Shown one piece after another: positions 10,049-17,808 of a stretch of DNA of 64,000 bases. The notes beneath the pieces are model-generated. The model saw only the letters and a list, made by a program, of their open reading frames with translations. It did no database searches and was not told the DNA's origin. This DNA is from Euryarchaeota archaeon SM23-78. Lineage in GTDB: Archaea > Nanobdellota > Nanobdellia > Woesearchaeales > SM23-78. Each line of letters opens with the position of its first letter. The stretch's first letter is position 1. A program made the position numbers and the translations under genes. Location of the stretch: NCBI GenBank assembly GCA_001595785.1, contig LSSJ01000026.1:1-64000 (forward strand), given 5' to 3'.

Positions 10049-10786
10049 CTACTTACTATTTTCTAATCCATTCTCTTTTAGGTTAAACAAAATCTCATTG
10101 CTTGTGAATAATCTTCCTTGCAAAACCCTGTCATTAATAATAATAGCAGGCACCTCTTTTACCTGGAAGTATTGTTTTACCAACTCAAGGGATGCTTCAG
10201 GGTAATTAAAATCAAGGGTGAACACAATCACAGTCTTATTCAGGATTAGTAAGGCGTCTTTTAACTGGTCAAGGGCTTCTCCTTGTTTTACACACTCTTC
10301 ACACTCTGTTGAATAAAAATATAGTATGGGCACAACATCTGTTTTACATTCTCGGTAGTTATTATTTGAGATAATCCATGCTCTTAAGGAGAGCCTGATA
10401 TACTGCTGCTTTAAATCCAGGTATTCATCTGACAAGGCTCTTCCTCGCTCATACTGCTCAAGCCTTGCAGGAAGCAAGTCCCAGAAATACTTTAAGTTCT
10501 GCTTAAGATGAGAAAAGTATACATCTGCAAATTTACACGTATTATTCTCATCCAAGCTACTAATGAATCTCTCTTGTATCTGAATGCTCTGAAGATCAGA
10601 ATCCAGGTTCTTCACATAATCCACTATGAATGATATGTCCTGCTCTGTTTTTTCCTCAATCCTCTTCTCAACATACCTGCTAAAGCTCAACCCGCTGAGC
10701 AGACCAGCTCCATATAAGATAATTGATACTATAACTACTATTACCACAATACTTTCTCTACCCAGAGTTGGCTTCTTTTTTCTCAT
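10049..10786 (-). CDS. membrane-anchored thioredoxin-like protein with CEEC motif
   Basis: Membrane helix at residues 12-33, a long helical region (about 35-145), then a thioredoxin-fold domain with VPILYFYSTECEEC (Cys162/Cys165) and EVPAIII carrying the expected cis-proline. It is likely an extracytoplasmic thiol-disulfide protein. Its start overlaps the stop of aMBF1 upstream by four bases, and the DsbA-like gene follows at once, so the three are probably one transcript. The many Cys-rich surface proteins in this window are plausible clients (inference). Confidence 0.7.
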   Translation of the reverse strand: MRKKKPTLGRESIVVIVVIVSIILYGAGLLSGLSFSRYVEKRIEEKTEQDISFIVDYVKNLDSDLQSIQIQERFISSLDENNTCKFADVYFSHLKQNLKYFWDLLPARLEQYERGRALSDEYLDLKQQYIRLSLRAWIISNNNYRECKTDVVPILYFYSTECEECVKQGEALDQLKDALLILNKTVIVFTLDFNYPEASLELVKQYFQVKEVPAIIINDRVLQGRLFTSNEILFNLKENGLENSK

Positions 10787-11265
10787 TTTATATCAATCAA
10801 GTCTCCAAGGGTTAGCTCGTCAGAACCTTTTATGCCTTTAGCACTGATACCTGTGTCATCCAGCTCCACTTCCTCTACTAATCTTATTTTCAAAAACCTT
10901 TCTAGCTTTCTTGCCAAAGGAAGGCCTGGCTTCATATGCCCTGACTCCAGCTTATGAATAACGCTTTCCTTCTCAGCAATCTTCATAGCAAGCTCTTTTT
11001 GCTTTAAACCCAGCTTCTCCCTTCTGGTCTTGATAAGGCTTGAATAATTAGGCACAATAATCTGCAAAGTTTCAGTGTCCTTCTTAGGCTTAACCTCAGC
11101 CTCTTCAACCACTTTTTTCTCTTTCTTCTTTTTCTTTTCAGGCTCTTCCTGCTTGAGCTTAGCAATGACTCTACCGTATGAAGAGCACTTCTCGCACACA
11201 TTAAGCATGCTTCCCTCTAACTCAATCCTGTAAACAGCTTCTGGAGAAGAACACATATCACACAT
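10783..11265 (-). CDS. multiprotein bridging factor aMBF1-like transcription regulator
   Basis: The 160-residue protein begins with a zinc ribbon (CDMC near residues 2-5, CEKC near 23-26), a Lys/Glu-rich linker, and a Cro/XRE-type helix-turn-helix (IKTRREKLGLKQKELAMKI with ESVIHKLESG), the architecture of archaeal aMBF1. The start at 11265 is chosen because GGAGGGGTGG lies just upstream and the first zinc cysteines follow the Met; a longer frame to 11307 has no support. The family contacts TBP/TFB-type machinery and binds ribosomes in some archaea. Confidence 0.85.
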   Translation of the reverse strand: MCDMCSSPEAVYRIELEGSMLNVCEKCSSYGRVIAKLKQEEPEKKKKKEKKVVEEAEVKPKKDTETLQIIVPNYSSLIKTRREKLGLKQKELAMKIAEKESVIHKLESGHMKPGLPLARKLERFLKIRLVEEVELDDTGISAKGIKGSDELTLGDLIDIK

Positions 11266-11328
11266 AGTACCACCCCTCCAGTTCTTATAACACCAATCAT
11301 TACTCAAAAAGGGTATATAAAGGTTTGG

Positions 11329-12492
11329 TTATTTCTTTTCAATAATCATAACCTCATATCTTTGCTTGCCTGCCCAGAGCTCATCCTCCTTTATTAGCTT
11401 GAAAGCTTTTGTAATCATCTCTTTGAGCAGCTTAGCCTTCTCTGTGAGCAAAACCATTCTTGCTTTTTTCTTCATCACAAACTCTGCTTGGTAAAACAAT
11501 TCCTTGTACAGCTTTTTAACAGTTGACTCTGCAGTATGCTTGCTTGGACAAGGAATCCTTGAAGCAATAATATCAATGCTTTCCTTATCTAGTTTAGTGT
11601 CAAGCCACTCAACATCCATTTTCGAGAAACTAATGATTTTATCAATTCCTGCCAACTTTGAGTTCTTCTTAGCAGCCTCAACATTCCTAAGCATAGAGTC
11701 AAGCCCAAGAATATATAATTTGTTTAGCTTGCTCTTTGAGTCAAGCTTCTTGAAAAAAGCATCCCAGTCCTTTTTTAGAAAAGGCTTTAGTTTTTTAAAA
11801 GCAAAATCCTTTGAATAATAATTAACACTTAAACCAGAGACATAAAGAGCTGCTTCTATACATATAACCCCTGCTTTGCACATAACATCCACAAATCTTT
11901 TTTCAGGAGAGTAACTGCTTAGTCTTACAAGGGCATAGCCCAGATTAGCATTAATAATGCCAGGAGCACTGAAAATCCTGTATTGTCTCTTACTCAAATC
12001 CCTTCCTACCAAGTCAATCCCAACATAAGCCTTGTTATTATTAACAAAGACATATATAATCGTATCTGGTGATTCCATGCTTGCCTTAAGCATAAAGCCA
12101 AGCTCATTTTTTACTCTCAAAATTATTTTTTCTCCTAACTCTTTTTCCAAAGTCTGACTTCCAAACCTGTGCTCTCCAATCCTCTTACACTCAACCTTAA
12201 AGCTCTTATCCTTATTAAACCACTCCTTTAAATCAATATTTTTTAAGCTAGCCTGTGTTTTTGCTAATAAATCATTATAATCCTTGAACTCAAAATCCTC
12301 AAATAATAATAAAACCCTTTCAATACTCTGAGCAAAATAACAATATTTGAACAAATCCTGAAAGGATTTGCAATTAAAAATAATTACATATTCCTCTGCT
12401 TTGACCTCTTTACCCTTAACCTTTATAAGTTCATCTAATTCCATTAAAGCAATCTTTTCAAGGCCTTTATCAGTGATAGCAAGGGCTTTCAT
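11329..12492 (-). CDS. THUMP-domain RNA methyltransferase-like protein with degenerate motifs
   Basis: The 387 residues follow the Trm14/TrmG10 plan: N-terminal ferredoxin-like plus THUMP region (1-165, with VGIDLVGRDLSKRQYR at its end) and a C-terminal Rossmann domain. Motif I is DVMCKAGVICIEAA (202-215) in place of DPMCGSGT. The catalytic (D/N)PP(Y/F) is replaced by SRIPCPS (311-317), so SAM-dependent N2-guanine methylation may be lost. The start at 12492 (MKALAITDKG) is chosen because upstream codons run into the inverted-repeat element. A TATA-like sequence about 25 bases upstream fits leaderless expression. Confidence 0.75.
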   Translation of the reverse strand: MKALAITDKGLEKIALMELDELIKVKGKEVKAEEYVIIFNCKSFQDLFKYCYFAQSIERVLLLFEDFEFKDYNDLLAKTQASLKNIDLKEWFNKDKSFKVECKRIGEHRFGSQTLEKELGEKIILRVKNELGFMLKASMESPDTIIYVFVNNNKAYVGIDLVGRDLSKRQYRIFSAPGIINANLGYALVRLSSYSPEKRFVDVMCKAGVICIEAALYVSGLSVNYYSKDFAFKKLKPFLKKDWDAFFKKLDSKSKLNKLYILGLDSMLRNVEAAKKNSKLAGIDKIISFSKMDVEWLDTKLDKESIDIIASRIPCPSKHTAESTVKKLYKELFYQAEFVMKKKARMVLLTEKAKLLKEMITKAFKLIKEDELWAGKQRYEVMIIEKK

Positions 12493-12512
12493 TAGAAAAG
12501 AGAAAAAGCTGT

Positions 12513-12524
12513 TGTTTATAAAAA
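12513..12524 (-). promoter_or_regulatory. TATA box for the THUMP protein gene
   Basis: TTTATAAAC read on the minus strand, about 25 bases upstream of the start at 12492, consistent with a leaderless archaeal transcript. Confidence 0.5.
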
Positions 12525-12530
12525 GTTTGG

Positions 12531-12767
12531 TTGATAAGGGTGCGTTCAAAATCTCACTTAGTTCGGGTTAGTGCCAGGCTCCGGCTCTATTCTTTTTTTG
12601 AGTAACCACCCTCCCCGTAGGGGGCACGTCCCCCTGGTGGTTGACAGATTGTACAGCAAATGATGCACAAAAATCCAAAGGATTTTTGGCACCACAAAAC
12701 CTAGTTTTGTGTGTGCCTCCGCAAATAAGGGCACTAATCTACATTTTGAACGCACCCGATTGATAAG
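12531..12767. mobile_element. MITE-like element with 15-bp terminal inverted repeats
   Basis: GGGTGCGTTCAAAAT (12538-12552) is perfectly inverted at 12743-12757. Direct repeats TTGATAAG occur at 12531-12538 and 12760-12767, as expected for a target duplication, although three extra bases sit at the right end. The inside is non-coding, about 190 bp, and contains the structured element described separately and two perfect hairpins. It fills the space between two divergent genes without disrupting either promoter. No transposase is visible. Confidence 0.5.
12565..12740 (+). ncRNA. structured RNA-like element, copy A
   Basis: An 11-bp closing helix (12565-12575 with 12730-12740, two G-U pairs) encloses a C/G-rich core, CCACCCTCCCCGTAGGGGG followed by a second AGGGGG...CCCCCT hairpin (about 12607-12643), and a short GCCTCCGCAAAT block before the closing strand. 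The core, the order of parts and the CGCAAAT block recur at 24995-25117 with a covarying closing helix. Copy A additionally carries two hairpins (12664-12711). Orientation is arbitrary, taken from the shared C-rich core. Class unknown. Confidence 0.5.
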
Positions 12768-12771
12768 AAAC

Positions 12772-12782
12772 CTTTATATATC
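12772..12782 (+). promoter_or_regulatory. TATA box for the GDP-mannose dehydratase gene
   Basis: CTTTATATATC about 27 bases before the ATG at 12805, with no ribosome binding site between, so the transcript is probably leaderless. Confidence 0.6.
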
Positions 12783-12804
12783 CTCTCCAGTTCTCAACTC
12801 TAAA

Positions 12805-13863
12805 ATGGCAAAAAGGACTTTAATCACAGGCGTTACTGGTCAGGATGGCTCTTATCTTGCTGAGCTCCTCCTGGAAAAGGGTTATGAGGTGCATGGTCTA
12901 GTAAGAAGAGTGGCTCTGGAAGACCCTTCTCATAAGTTTAGTAGGATTAATCATATCAAAGATGATTTATATTTGCACTCTGGAACTCTTGAAAGCTATT
13001 CCCGTCTAATAGAAATATTTGAAAATGTTAAGCCAGATGAATGCTATCATCTAGCTGCTCAGAGTTTTGTGCATGAATCCTTTGATGATGGCTTTTCAAC
13101 CCTTGAAATAAATATTAAAGGCACGCGCCATGTTTTATCTGCTCTTCGTCACAAAGTTCCTGACTGCAAGTTTTATTTTGCAGCTTCTTCCGAAATGTTT
13201 GGAAAGGTACATGAAGTTCCTCAGAAAGAAACAACCAGGTTTCATCCTAGAAGCCCTTATGGGGTTTCAAAGGTGGATGGCTTCTTTATTACAACCAATT
13301 TTAGAGAGAGTTATAATATATTTGCGTGTAATGGCATCTTGTTTAATCATGAATCTCCTAGACGAGGTTTTGAGTTTGTTACAAGAAAAATATCTTCTGG
13401 TGTTGCGAGTATCAAAAATGGCAAAGATAATATTTTATTGCTTGGAAACCTAGATGCAAAAAGGGATTGGGGTTTTGCTGGTGACTATGTAAGAGCAATG
13501 TGGTTGATGCTTCAACAAGATAAACCAGATGATTATGTGATTGCAACCGGCGAGACTCACACTGTCAAAGAGTTTGTAGATTTAGCTTTTGAGTATACAG
13601 GTTTGGATTATGAGCTTAAAGATTTGCATAAACTCCCTGAAAAAAAAGCTGATGAAAGAGTAAGGGATTTAAGAAATCAGAAAGACAAGATTTTTCTTGT
13701 TCAGCACCCCACTTTTTTTAGACCTGCAGAGGTTGATTTACTAAAAGGGGATGCTAGCAAAGCAAATAAAGAGCTGGGTTGGGAACCACAGGTTTCTTTT
13801 GAAGAACTAGTTGCTATGATGGTAGAACATGATTTGAAGAATTATCAGCCCAACCCTAAATGA
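12805..13863 (+). CDS. gmd: GDP-mannose 4,6-dehydratase
   Basis: The 352-residue protein is a full-length extended SDR: NAD(P)-binding TGVTGQDG (residues 8-15), the Ser-rich SSEMFG block, catalytic YGVSK (Tyr152, Lys156), and the GMD signatures NHESPRRGFEFVTRK and RDWGFAGDYVRAMW. It makes GDP-4-keto-6-deoxymannose from GDP-mannose for fucose- or rhamnose-type surface sugars. The start is the ATG just downstream of the TATA box; a longer frame from 12709 overlaps the repeat element and is discarded. Its last 19 bases overlap the convergent MinD-like gene. Confidence 0.95.
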   Translation: MAKRTLITGVTGQDGSYLAELLLEKGYEVHGLVRRVALEDPSHKFSRINHIKDDLYLHSGTLESYSRLIEIFENVKPDECYHLAAQSFVHESFDDGFSTLEINIKGTRHVLSALRHKVPDCKFYFAASSEMFGKVHEVPQKETTRFHPRSPYGVSKVDGFFITTNFRESYNIFACNGILFNHESPRRGFEFVTRKISSGVASIKNGKDNILLLGNLDAKRDWGFAGDYVRAMWLMLQQDKPDDYVIATGETHTVKEFVDLAFEYTGLDYELKDLHKLPEKKADERVRDLRNQKDKIFLVQHPTFFRPAEVDLLKGDASKANKELGWEPQVSFEELVAMMVEHDLKNYQPNPK

Positions 13864-14621
13864 TTTAAGGTATAATCTTCTATAATCCTGCTCTTCTTAT
13901 TAACACTGTTAAAATACCTTTTGCCTAGGAGCAAGCCTGCTATTTCCTCATAGCTCTTGCTAGCCTTGGTTCTTGGATGAGAATGAGTAACCGGCTGCTT
14001 TTGCTTCAAGGCTTTTCTCACATTTTTATCATAAGGTATAACCCCAATAACAGGTATGCTCAGAAGTTTTTCCACCTCATCAATCTTTAACTCGTGCTTA
14101 CTCTCTTTTACCTTGTTAATCACCACTCCTAGCACGGTCTTGCCAATCTCATTAGCCACCTGTATGGTTTTTTGAGCATCAAGCACAGCGTTTAGCTCAG
14201 GATTAGTGATTATAAGTACTTCATTACTGGCTTCTATTGCACTAATAGCTTCTCTGGTAAGACCAGCTCCGCTGTCCATAATAATAATATCTGCTTCTCC
14301 TTCTAAGTCTCTAATAACCTCTTTTAGTTTTTCATATTTCAGCCTTTTCAAGTCATGCACTGTGCTTATGGTAGGCACAATCCTAAGCCCTGATTCATGA
14401 GTATAGATGGCTTGTTTCAAAGAAGCCTCGTCTTTTAACACACTCATCAAGGTCTTTCTTAGAATAGGAGCTCCGAGGTGGGTATTAACATTAGGAGTGC
14501 TAAGATTAGCATCCACCAACAAAGTCTTTTTGTGCTTGCCCATGGCATGAGCCAAACTAATAGCGCTAGTGGTCTTACCAACCCCTCCTTTTCCACTAAC
14601 CACACAGATGTAACGAGTCAC
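13845..14621 (-). CDS. MinD/ParA-family ATPase
   Basis: A 258-residue P-loop ATPase with deviant Walker A SGKGGVGKT (residues 9-17), the LLVDANLSTPN switch and IIIMDSGAGL Walker B. The start is taken as GTG 14621 because GAGGTG sits seven bases upstream; the longer frame to 14654 lacks a site. Such proteins position membrane, division or pilus components or load Fe-S clusters. The two genes just upstream encode small helical proteins and probably work with it. No clear membrane-targeting helix is visible at the C terminus. Confidence 0.85.
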   Translation of the reverse strand: MTRYICVVSGKGGVGKTTSAISLAHAMGKHKKTLLVDANLSTPNVNTHLGAPILRKTLMSVLKDEASLKQAIYTHESGLRIVPTISTVHDLKRLKYEKLKEVIRDLEGEADIIIMDSGAGLTREAISAIEASNEVLIITNPELNAVLDAQKTIQVANEIGKTVLGVVINKVKESKHELKIDEVEKLLSIPVIGVIPYDKNVRKALKQKQPVTHSHPRTKASKSYEEIAGLLLGKRYFNSVNKKSRIIEDYTLNHLGLG

Positions 14622-14654
14622 ATAAACACCTCTTTTTAATACAAAAACAAGCAC

Positions 14655-15110
14655 TTATTCATTAATTTTTTCCTCCACCCAGTCACAAAACTCTTTTATG
14701 GTGTTGTAGTACTCTGTTGCTATGTCAATATCCATAGTCACTTCCTTGCCATCAATCATTGTCCTAAGAGTCACATGCCTTCTAAACTCCTGCTCTTTCC
14801 TAGGACTGGTCTTCCTAATCTTTCTCAGTAAAAAATAAAGGTCCATGTTCTTTTGCACAATCTCATCAGGAAAAAGTTGCTTAACAAGATTACCTCTTTC
14901 CAGAGGAGTGTTAGGGATGTGCTCTTCTGGCCTCATATTCTTCTCAACAGCGTATTTGAGCAAGGAATCAATAAGACAGGTATAAGCATCTATCATCCTG
15001 CCAATAGTATTCATAATCACATCCACAGTCCTTGTATACTTCAAACTAACATATATCTGGTGGTCTACTCTTTTCAACTCATCCCTTGCTTCGTGCAAAG
15101 ATTCCTTCAT
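14655..15110 (-). CDS. small all-helical conserved protein
   Basis: The 151 residues are predicted almost entirely helical, charged and soluble, with a Tyr/Arg-rich central helix. I do not recognise the family; a HEPN-like four-helix bundle is possible but no clear Rx4-6H motif was found. It overlaps the previous gene by 32 bases and precedes the MinD-like ATPase, suggesting a three-gene unit and a joint complex. Confidence 0.65.
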   Translation of the reverse strand: MKESLHEARDELKRVDHQIYVSLKYTRTVDVIMNTIGRMIDAYTCLIDSLLKYAVEKNMRPEEHIPNTPLERGNLVKQLFPDEIVQKNMDLYFLLRKIRKTSPRKEQEFRRHVTLRTMIDGKEVTMDIDIATEYYNTIKEFCDWVEEKINE

Positions 15111-15576
15111 GCTTACTCACAATCTTATTTATATTATCAACAAAAACCTTGGTCTCAAAAATATATTTTTTAACAAGATTGATATCAATTGTTTTTAAGC
15201 TATAAGTAGGGGAGCATATAACAAACTTGTCTTTTCTTGCAAACTCAATAGGACTCTTCTTGTGCTCTGAGATTATCTCCCTAAGTTCTCTTATAAGCTT
15301 GGCATGCCTTGGGCTTAGGTTATGTCTGGGTATCATTTTATCCTTGAAAATCTCAAATCTTGAGGTAAAACTGTCGTGATAAGGAGGAATCCTTTTGAAC
15401 AATCTTTCGTGTTGGAGCAAGGCGCTAACCCCAAAGTCAAGGCTTGCAAAAATATTTTCAATAATAGATAGTAAAAGCCTTGGGTCTTTTACCAATGGAT
15501 AAGTCATGAAAAGCATATGGTCAGCTACTTTAATCTTTTGTATGGCTTTATCTCTCAGAATCTGGAACTGCTCCAT
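15079..15576 (-). CDS. small helical protein, first gene of the MinD-like operon
   Basis: 165 residues, mostly helical, no signal or membrane segment. It shares the size and helical character of the protein encoded just downstream, and the two overlap by 32 bases. A TATA sequence (15605-15614, reverse strand) about 30 bases upstream suggests it starts the transcript, leaderless. Function unknown; context points to a MinD-like ATPase partner. Confidence 0.65.
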   Translation of the reverse strand: MEQFQILRDKAIQKIKVADHMLFMTYPLVKDPRLLLSIIENIFASLDFGVSALLQHERLFKRIPPYHDSFTSRFEIFKDKMIPRHNLSPRHAKLIRELREIISEHKKSPIEFARKDKFVICSPTYSLKTIDINLVKKYIFETKVFVDNINKIVSKHEGIFARSKG

Positions 15577-15677
15577 ATTACCCTCAAATTATTAAGCAGG
15601 GAAAGTATATAAATCTTTGTGTTGTGAAGCTGCTTTATTAGAAAGATTTATTACACTCATATCTTTTCCCACCCTCT

Positions 15678-16775
15678 ATGAGCTTAGAAAAACACATACA
15701 CTGGTTTGTTACTAGCAGATGCGATATGAGCTGTAGCTATTGCTTTAAACCAGATGCTCATTATGATGAAAACGCAGAAAGAATCCAGGAACTTGCACAT
15801 GTATTATCCTCAAATAATGTTAGAAAAGTAACTATTGGAGGTGGAGAACCTCTTCTTGTAAAAAATCTGGATAATGCATTGAGAATTCTAAAAAAAGAAG
15901 ACATATATGTAAGTCTTCATACCAATGGCGCTAGATTAAATAATAACCGGGTTTCTCAACTCTCAGAATTAGTCAATGATATTGCTCTTCCTATTGACAG
16001 TATATCTGAATCAGTTCAACAAGAGTTAAGAGGAGAAAAATCTGTTTCTGTTTTTAAAAAGCTGACTGAGCTTGTTGATAAAATCCTTAGTAAAGGTATG
16101 AAAATTGGATATCATACTGTTTTTACAGCTATTAATCATCAAGACATCCTAGAAATCTATGATTTTATTAAGCAAAAAGATTTTGATTACTGGAGAATCT
16201 ATGAGTTCAATGATGACCTGGCGCGCACACGATTTTTATTAGTAAAGCCTAGGAATGAGGCTGAAAAGCAAAGAATTATACAAGTAATTACAAAGATAGA
16301 ACAACTCAGCAGACTTGGAACTCCTGAAAAAGGATACACAGACACCTTGTTTGCAAACTTCCTTTTAATGGAGCAGCATATGAAAAAACACAAGGACAAA
16401 CGAATTCAGTTTGTAGGAATAAGAGATTATTCCAGACCGAACTATGCCTTTCTTGATAATTCAGGAGATGTAAGCTTTTATTCCTGGTTTTCATATAGGG
16501 AGAGAAGAGTTATTGGCAACATTCTAAGAGATGGTTTTTCTTTTGTCAAGCAAAAGTTTCAAGAATTAGAAGAAAAAGGTTGGGAGTTTGATGATAAAGG
16601 AGAAGATGAGTTTATTAATGCACTCTATGACCGACCTTTATGGGCAAGAGCTTGGGATGGTAATTATGATTTTGAAGAGCTAGAAGAAATGAATGGACAA
16701 TATTATGATTCATTTAATCATTTAGTAGAACTGTATAATGAAAGAGAAAAACAGCTTGAAACAAGACCTTATTAG
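15678..16775 (+). CDS. radical SAM enzyme, possibly viperin-like
   Basis: The 365 residues begin with IHWFVTSRC and the 4Fe-4S motif CDMSCSYC (Cys15, Cys19, Cys22), then GGGEPLL near residue 55. A segment DYWRIYEF...RFLLVKP (about 170-195) resembles the viperin core around its RWKVFQ motif, followed by NYAFLDNSGDVSF. SPASM or other cluster domains are absent. Viperins make ddhNTP antiviral nucleotides; membership here is a hypothesis from motif spacing, and a generic radical SAM protein is the alternative. A TATA-like GATTTATTAC near 15645 suggests leaderless expression. The stop overlaps the alpha-NAC stop. Confidence 0.75.
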   Translation: MSLEKHIHWFVTSRCDMSCSYCFKPDAHYDENAERIQELAHVLSSNNVRKVTIGGGEPLLVKNLDNALRILKKEDIYVSLHTNGARLNNNRVSQLSELVNDIALPIDSISESVQQELRGEKSVSVFKKLTELVDKILSKGMKIGYHTVFTAINHQDILEIYDFIKQKDFDYWRIYEFNDDLARTRFLLVKPRNEAEKQRIIQVITKIEQLSRLGTPEKGYTDTLFANFLLMEQHMKKHKDKRIQFVGIRDYSRPNYAFLDNSGDVSFYSWFSYRERRVIGNILRDGFSFVKQKFQELEEKGWEFDDKGEDEFINALYDRPLWARAWDGNYDFEELEEMNGQYYDSFNHLVELYNEREKQLETRPY

Positions 16776-17113
16776 TCCTTCTTCAACTTTAATATAGCCT
16801 CTGCAAGGTCTCCTTTACACTCTTCTATTGCTTTTTTAGCCTTTTCTTCAGAAGCCCCTGTCTGCTCCATCACAGTCTTAACATCATCCTCATTTATTTC
16901 AGGAGTTGAGTCAATCTCTCTAACACTCTCCTCTCCAATAACCTGATAAGTCTCCTGACCCATCATGTTAACCTTAGAAACACTTGGATTGGAAATAACA
17001 ATCTCTTTGTCCTCAAGCTTAATGATTACTTCCTTGGCATCTATCTCTTCCTGCCGTATACCCATTCTTTTCATGGCTTGTCTCATCTGCCTTGGATTCA
17101 TACCAGGAATCAT
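16772..17113 (-). CDS. nac: nascent polypeptide-associated complex protein (alpha-NAC)
   Basis: 113 residues: NAC domain (about 20-70, with VIISNPSVSKV-like strands and TYQVIGE) followed by a UBA domain (about 75-113, DVKTVMEQTGASEEKAKKAIE). Archaeal NAC is a homodimeric ribosome-associated chaperone. The start at 17113 (MIPGMNPRQM) follows GAGGTG; the upstream extension of the frame is not used. The gene lies next to Sec61-beta, a fitting pair at the ribosome exit and translocon. Its stop overlaps that of the convergent radical SAM gene. Confidence 0.93.
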   Translation of the reverse strand: MIPGMNPRQMRQAMKRMGIRQEEIDAKEVIIKLEDKEIVISNPSVSKVNMMGQETYQVIGEESVREIDSTPEINEDDVKTVMEQTGASEEKAKKAIEECKGDLAEAILKLKKD

Positions 17114-17184
17114 TATTTTGCACCTCGTGGAAAATAATGACTCAAAAATGTTTTTGACATTTTTGTTGTCATATAAACACCTCT

Positions 17185-17355
17185 TTAGAACCAAGCTCCT
17201 CCTTGAAGATGAAGAATAATGATTATGATGATGACAATGATTACAAGGGCTACTACATGCTCTGGCTTGAACTCAATCTTAGACTTATAATCATCAAAAT
17301 ACCTGGTAATGCCTGCTCCTGAGCTAGGCATCTGAATCTTATTTTGTTTTGCCAT
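17185..17355 (-). CDS. preprotein translocase subunit Sec61-beta
   Basis: A 56-residue tail-anchored protein: soluble N terminus with IQMPSSGAGITRYFD, typical of archaeal Sec61-beta, then one membrane helix of Val/Ile residues near the C terminus. It is part of the SecYE-beta channel. The ATG at 17355 has no ribosome site, and a TTTTTAAAC TATA lies about 25-30 bases upstream, so it is probably leaderless. The much longer frame to 17463 is discarded. Confidence 0.93.
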   Translation of the reverse strand: MAKQNKIQMPSSGAGITRYFDDYKSKIEFKPEHVVALVIIVIIIIIILHLQGGAWF

Positions 17356-17413
17356 AGAGGAGAGAAAGCAAGAGGTGTTTAAAAATATTGTTGTTATTTT
17401 GCACTTATAATAA

Positions 17414-17424
17414 CATTTAAATAC
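17414..17424 (+). promoter_or_regulatory. TATA box of the pilin-like cassette, copy 1
   Basis: CATTTAAATAC within a block (TAACATTTAAATACTA, then AATCTTAA) that recurs almost unchanged at 18229 upstream of the next paralogue. The start codon is about 57 bases downstream, with GAGGTGG as ribosome site. Confidence 0.6.
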
Positions 17425-17480
17425 TATTAATCTTAAAGATAATAATAAGAATTTAATATTCAAAAAGATGAGGTGGTGCT

Positions 17481-17741
17481 ATGAGAAAAAAAGCGCAGGG
17501 CTTAAGCATAAGCACAATAGTTATTGCAGCAATAGCCTTGATTGTACTGATAATCCTAATTTTTATTGTTGTAAGAGAGCTATCAAAGGTTCCTCCAGCA
17601 ACAGGGTGCGAAGGAGCAACCAAGGGCATATGTGCAGATTCCTGTGATGGATTAGAAGGCACATACACAATAGACACTGTGAATAGTGGAACTGCAGGTG
17701 GATGTGCAGAAGACGAGGTGTGTTGTATTAAGATTGCATGA
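17481..17741 (+). CDS. class III signal (pilin-like) six-cysteine small protein 1
   Basis: 86 residues: KKAQG processing site, then a hydrophobic LSISTIVIAAIALIVLIIL stretch as in archaeal type IV pilins and EppA/PibD substrates, and a 45-residue extracellular head with six cysteines (spacing C-x7-C-x3-C, then C-x5-CC). The same head occurs in the next three genes. GAGGTGG lies just upstream. The gene opens the + strand cassette that ends with the peptidoglycan hydrolase, and is followed by an oligo-T tract (17743-17760) that may end a short transcript. Confidence 0.8.
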   Translation: MRKKAQGLSISTIVIAAIALIVLIILIFIVVRELSKVPPATGCEGATKGICADSCDGLEGTYTIDTVNSGTAGGCAEDEVCCIKIA

Positions 17742-17742
17742 T

Positions 17743-17765
17743 TTTTTTTATTTTTCCTTTTTCTT
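17743..17765 (+). terminator. oligo-T termination tract after pilin-like gene 1
   Basis: Runs of T with single interruptions directly after the stop codon, typical of intrinsic archaeal termination. It also separates this gene from the antisense RNase P RNA. Confidence 0.45.
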
Positions 17766-17808
17766 TAATTCTAGTTTTAAATCATATTTTATTACTTCTA
17801 AGAAAAGT

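Noticed and set aside
12709-12804. N-terminal extension of GDP-mannose dehydratase
   Set aside because: The extra residues are encoded by the inverted-repeat element and the TATA box region; the family starts at the ATG 12805.
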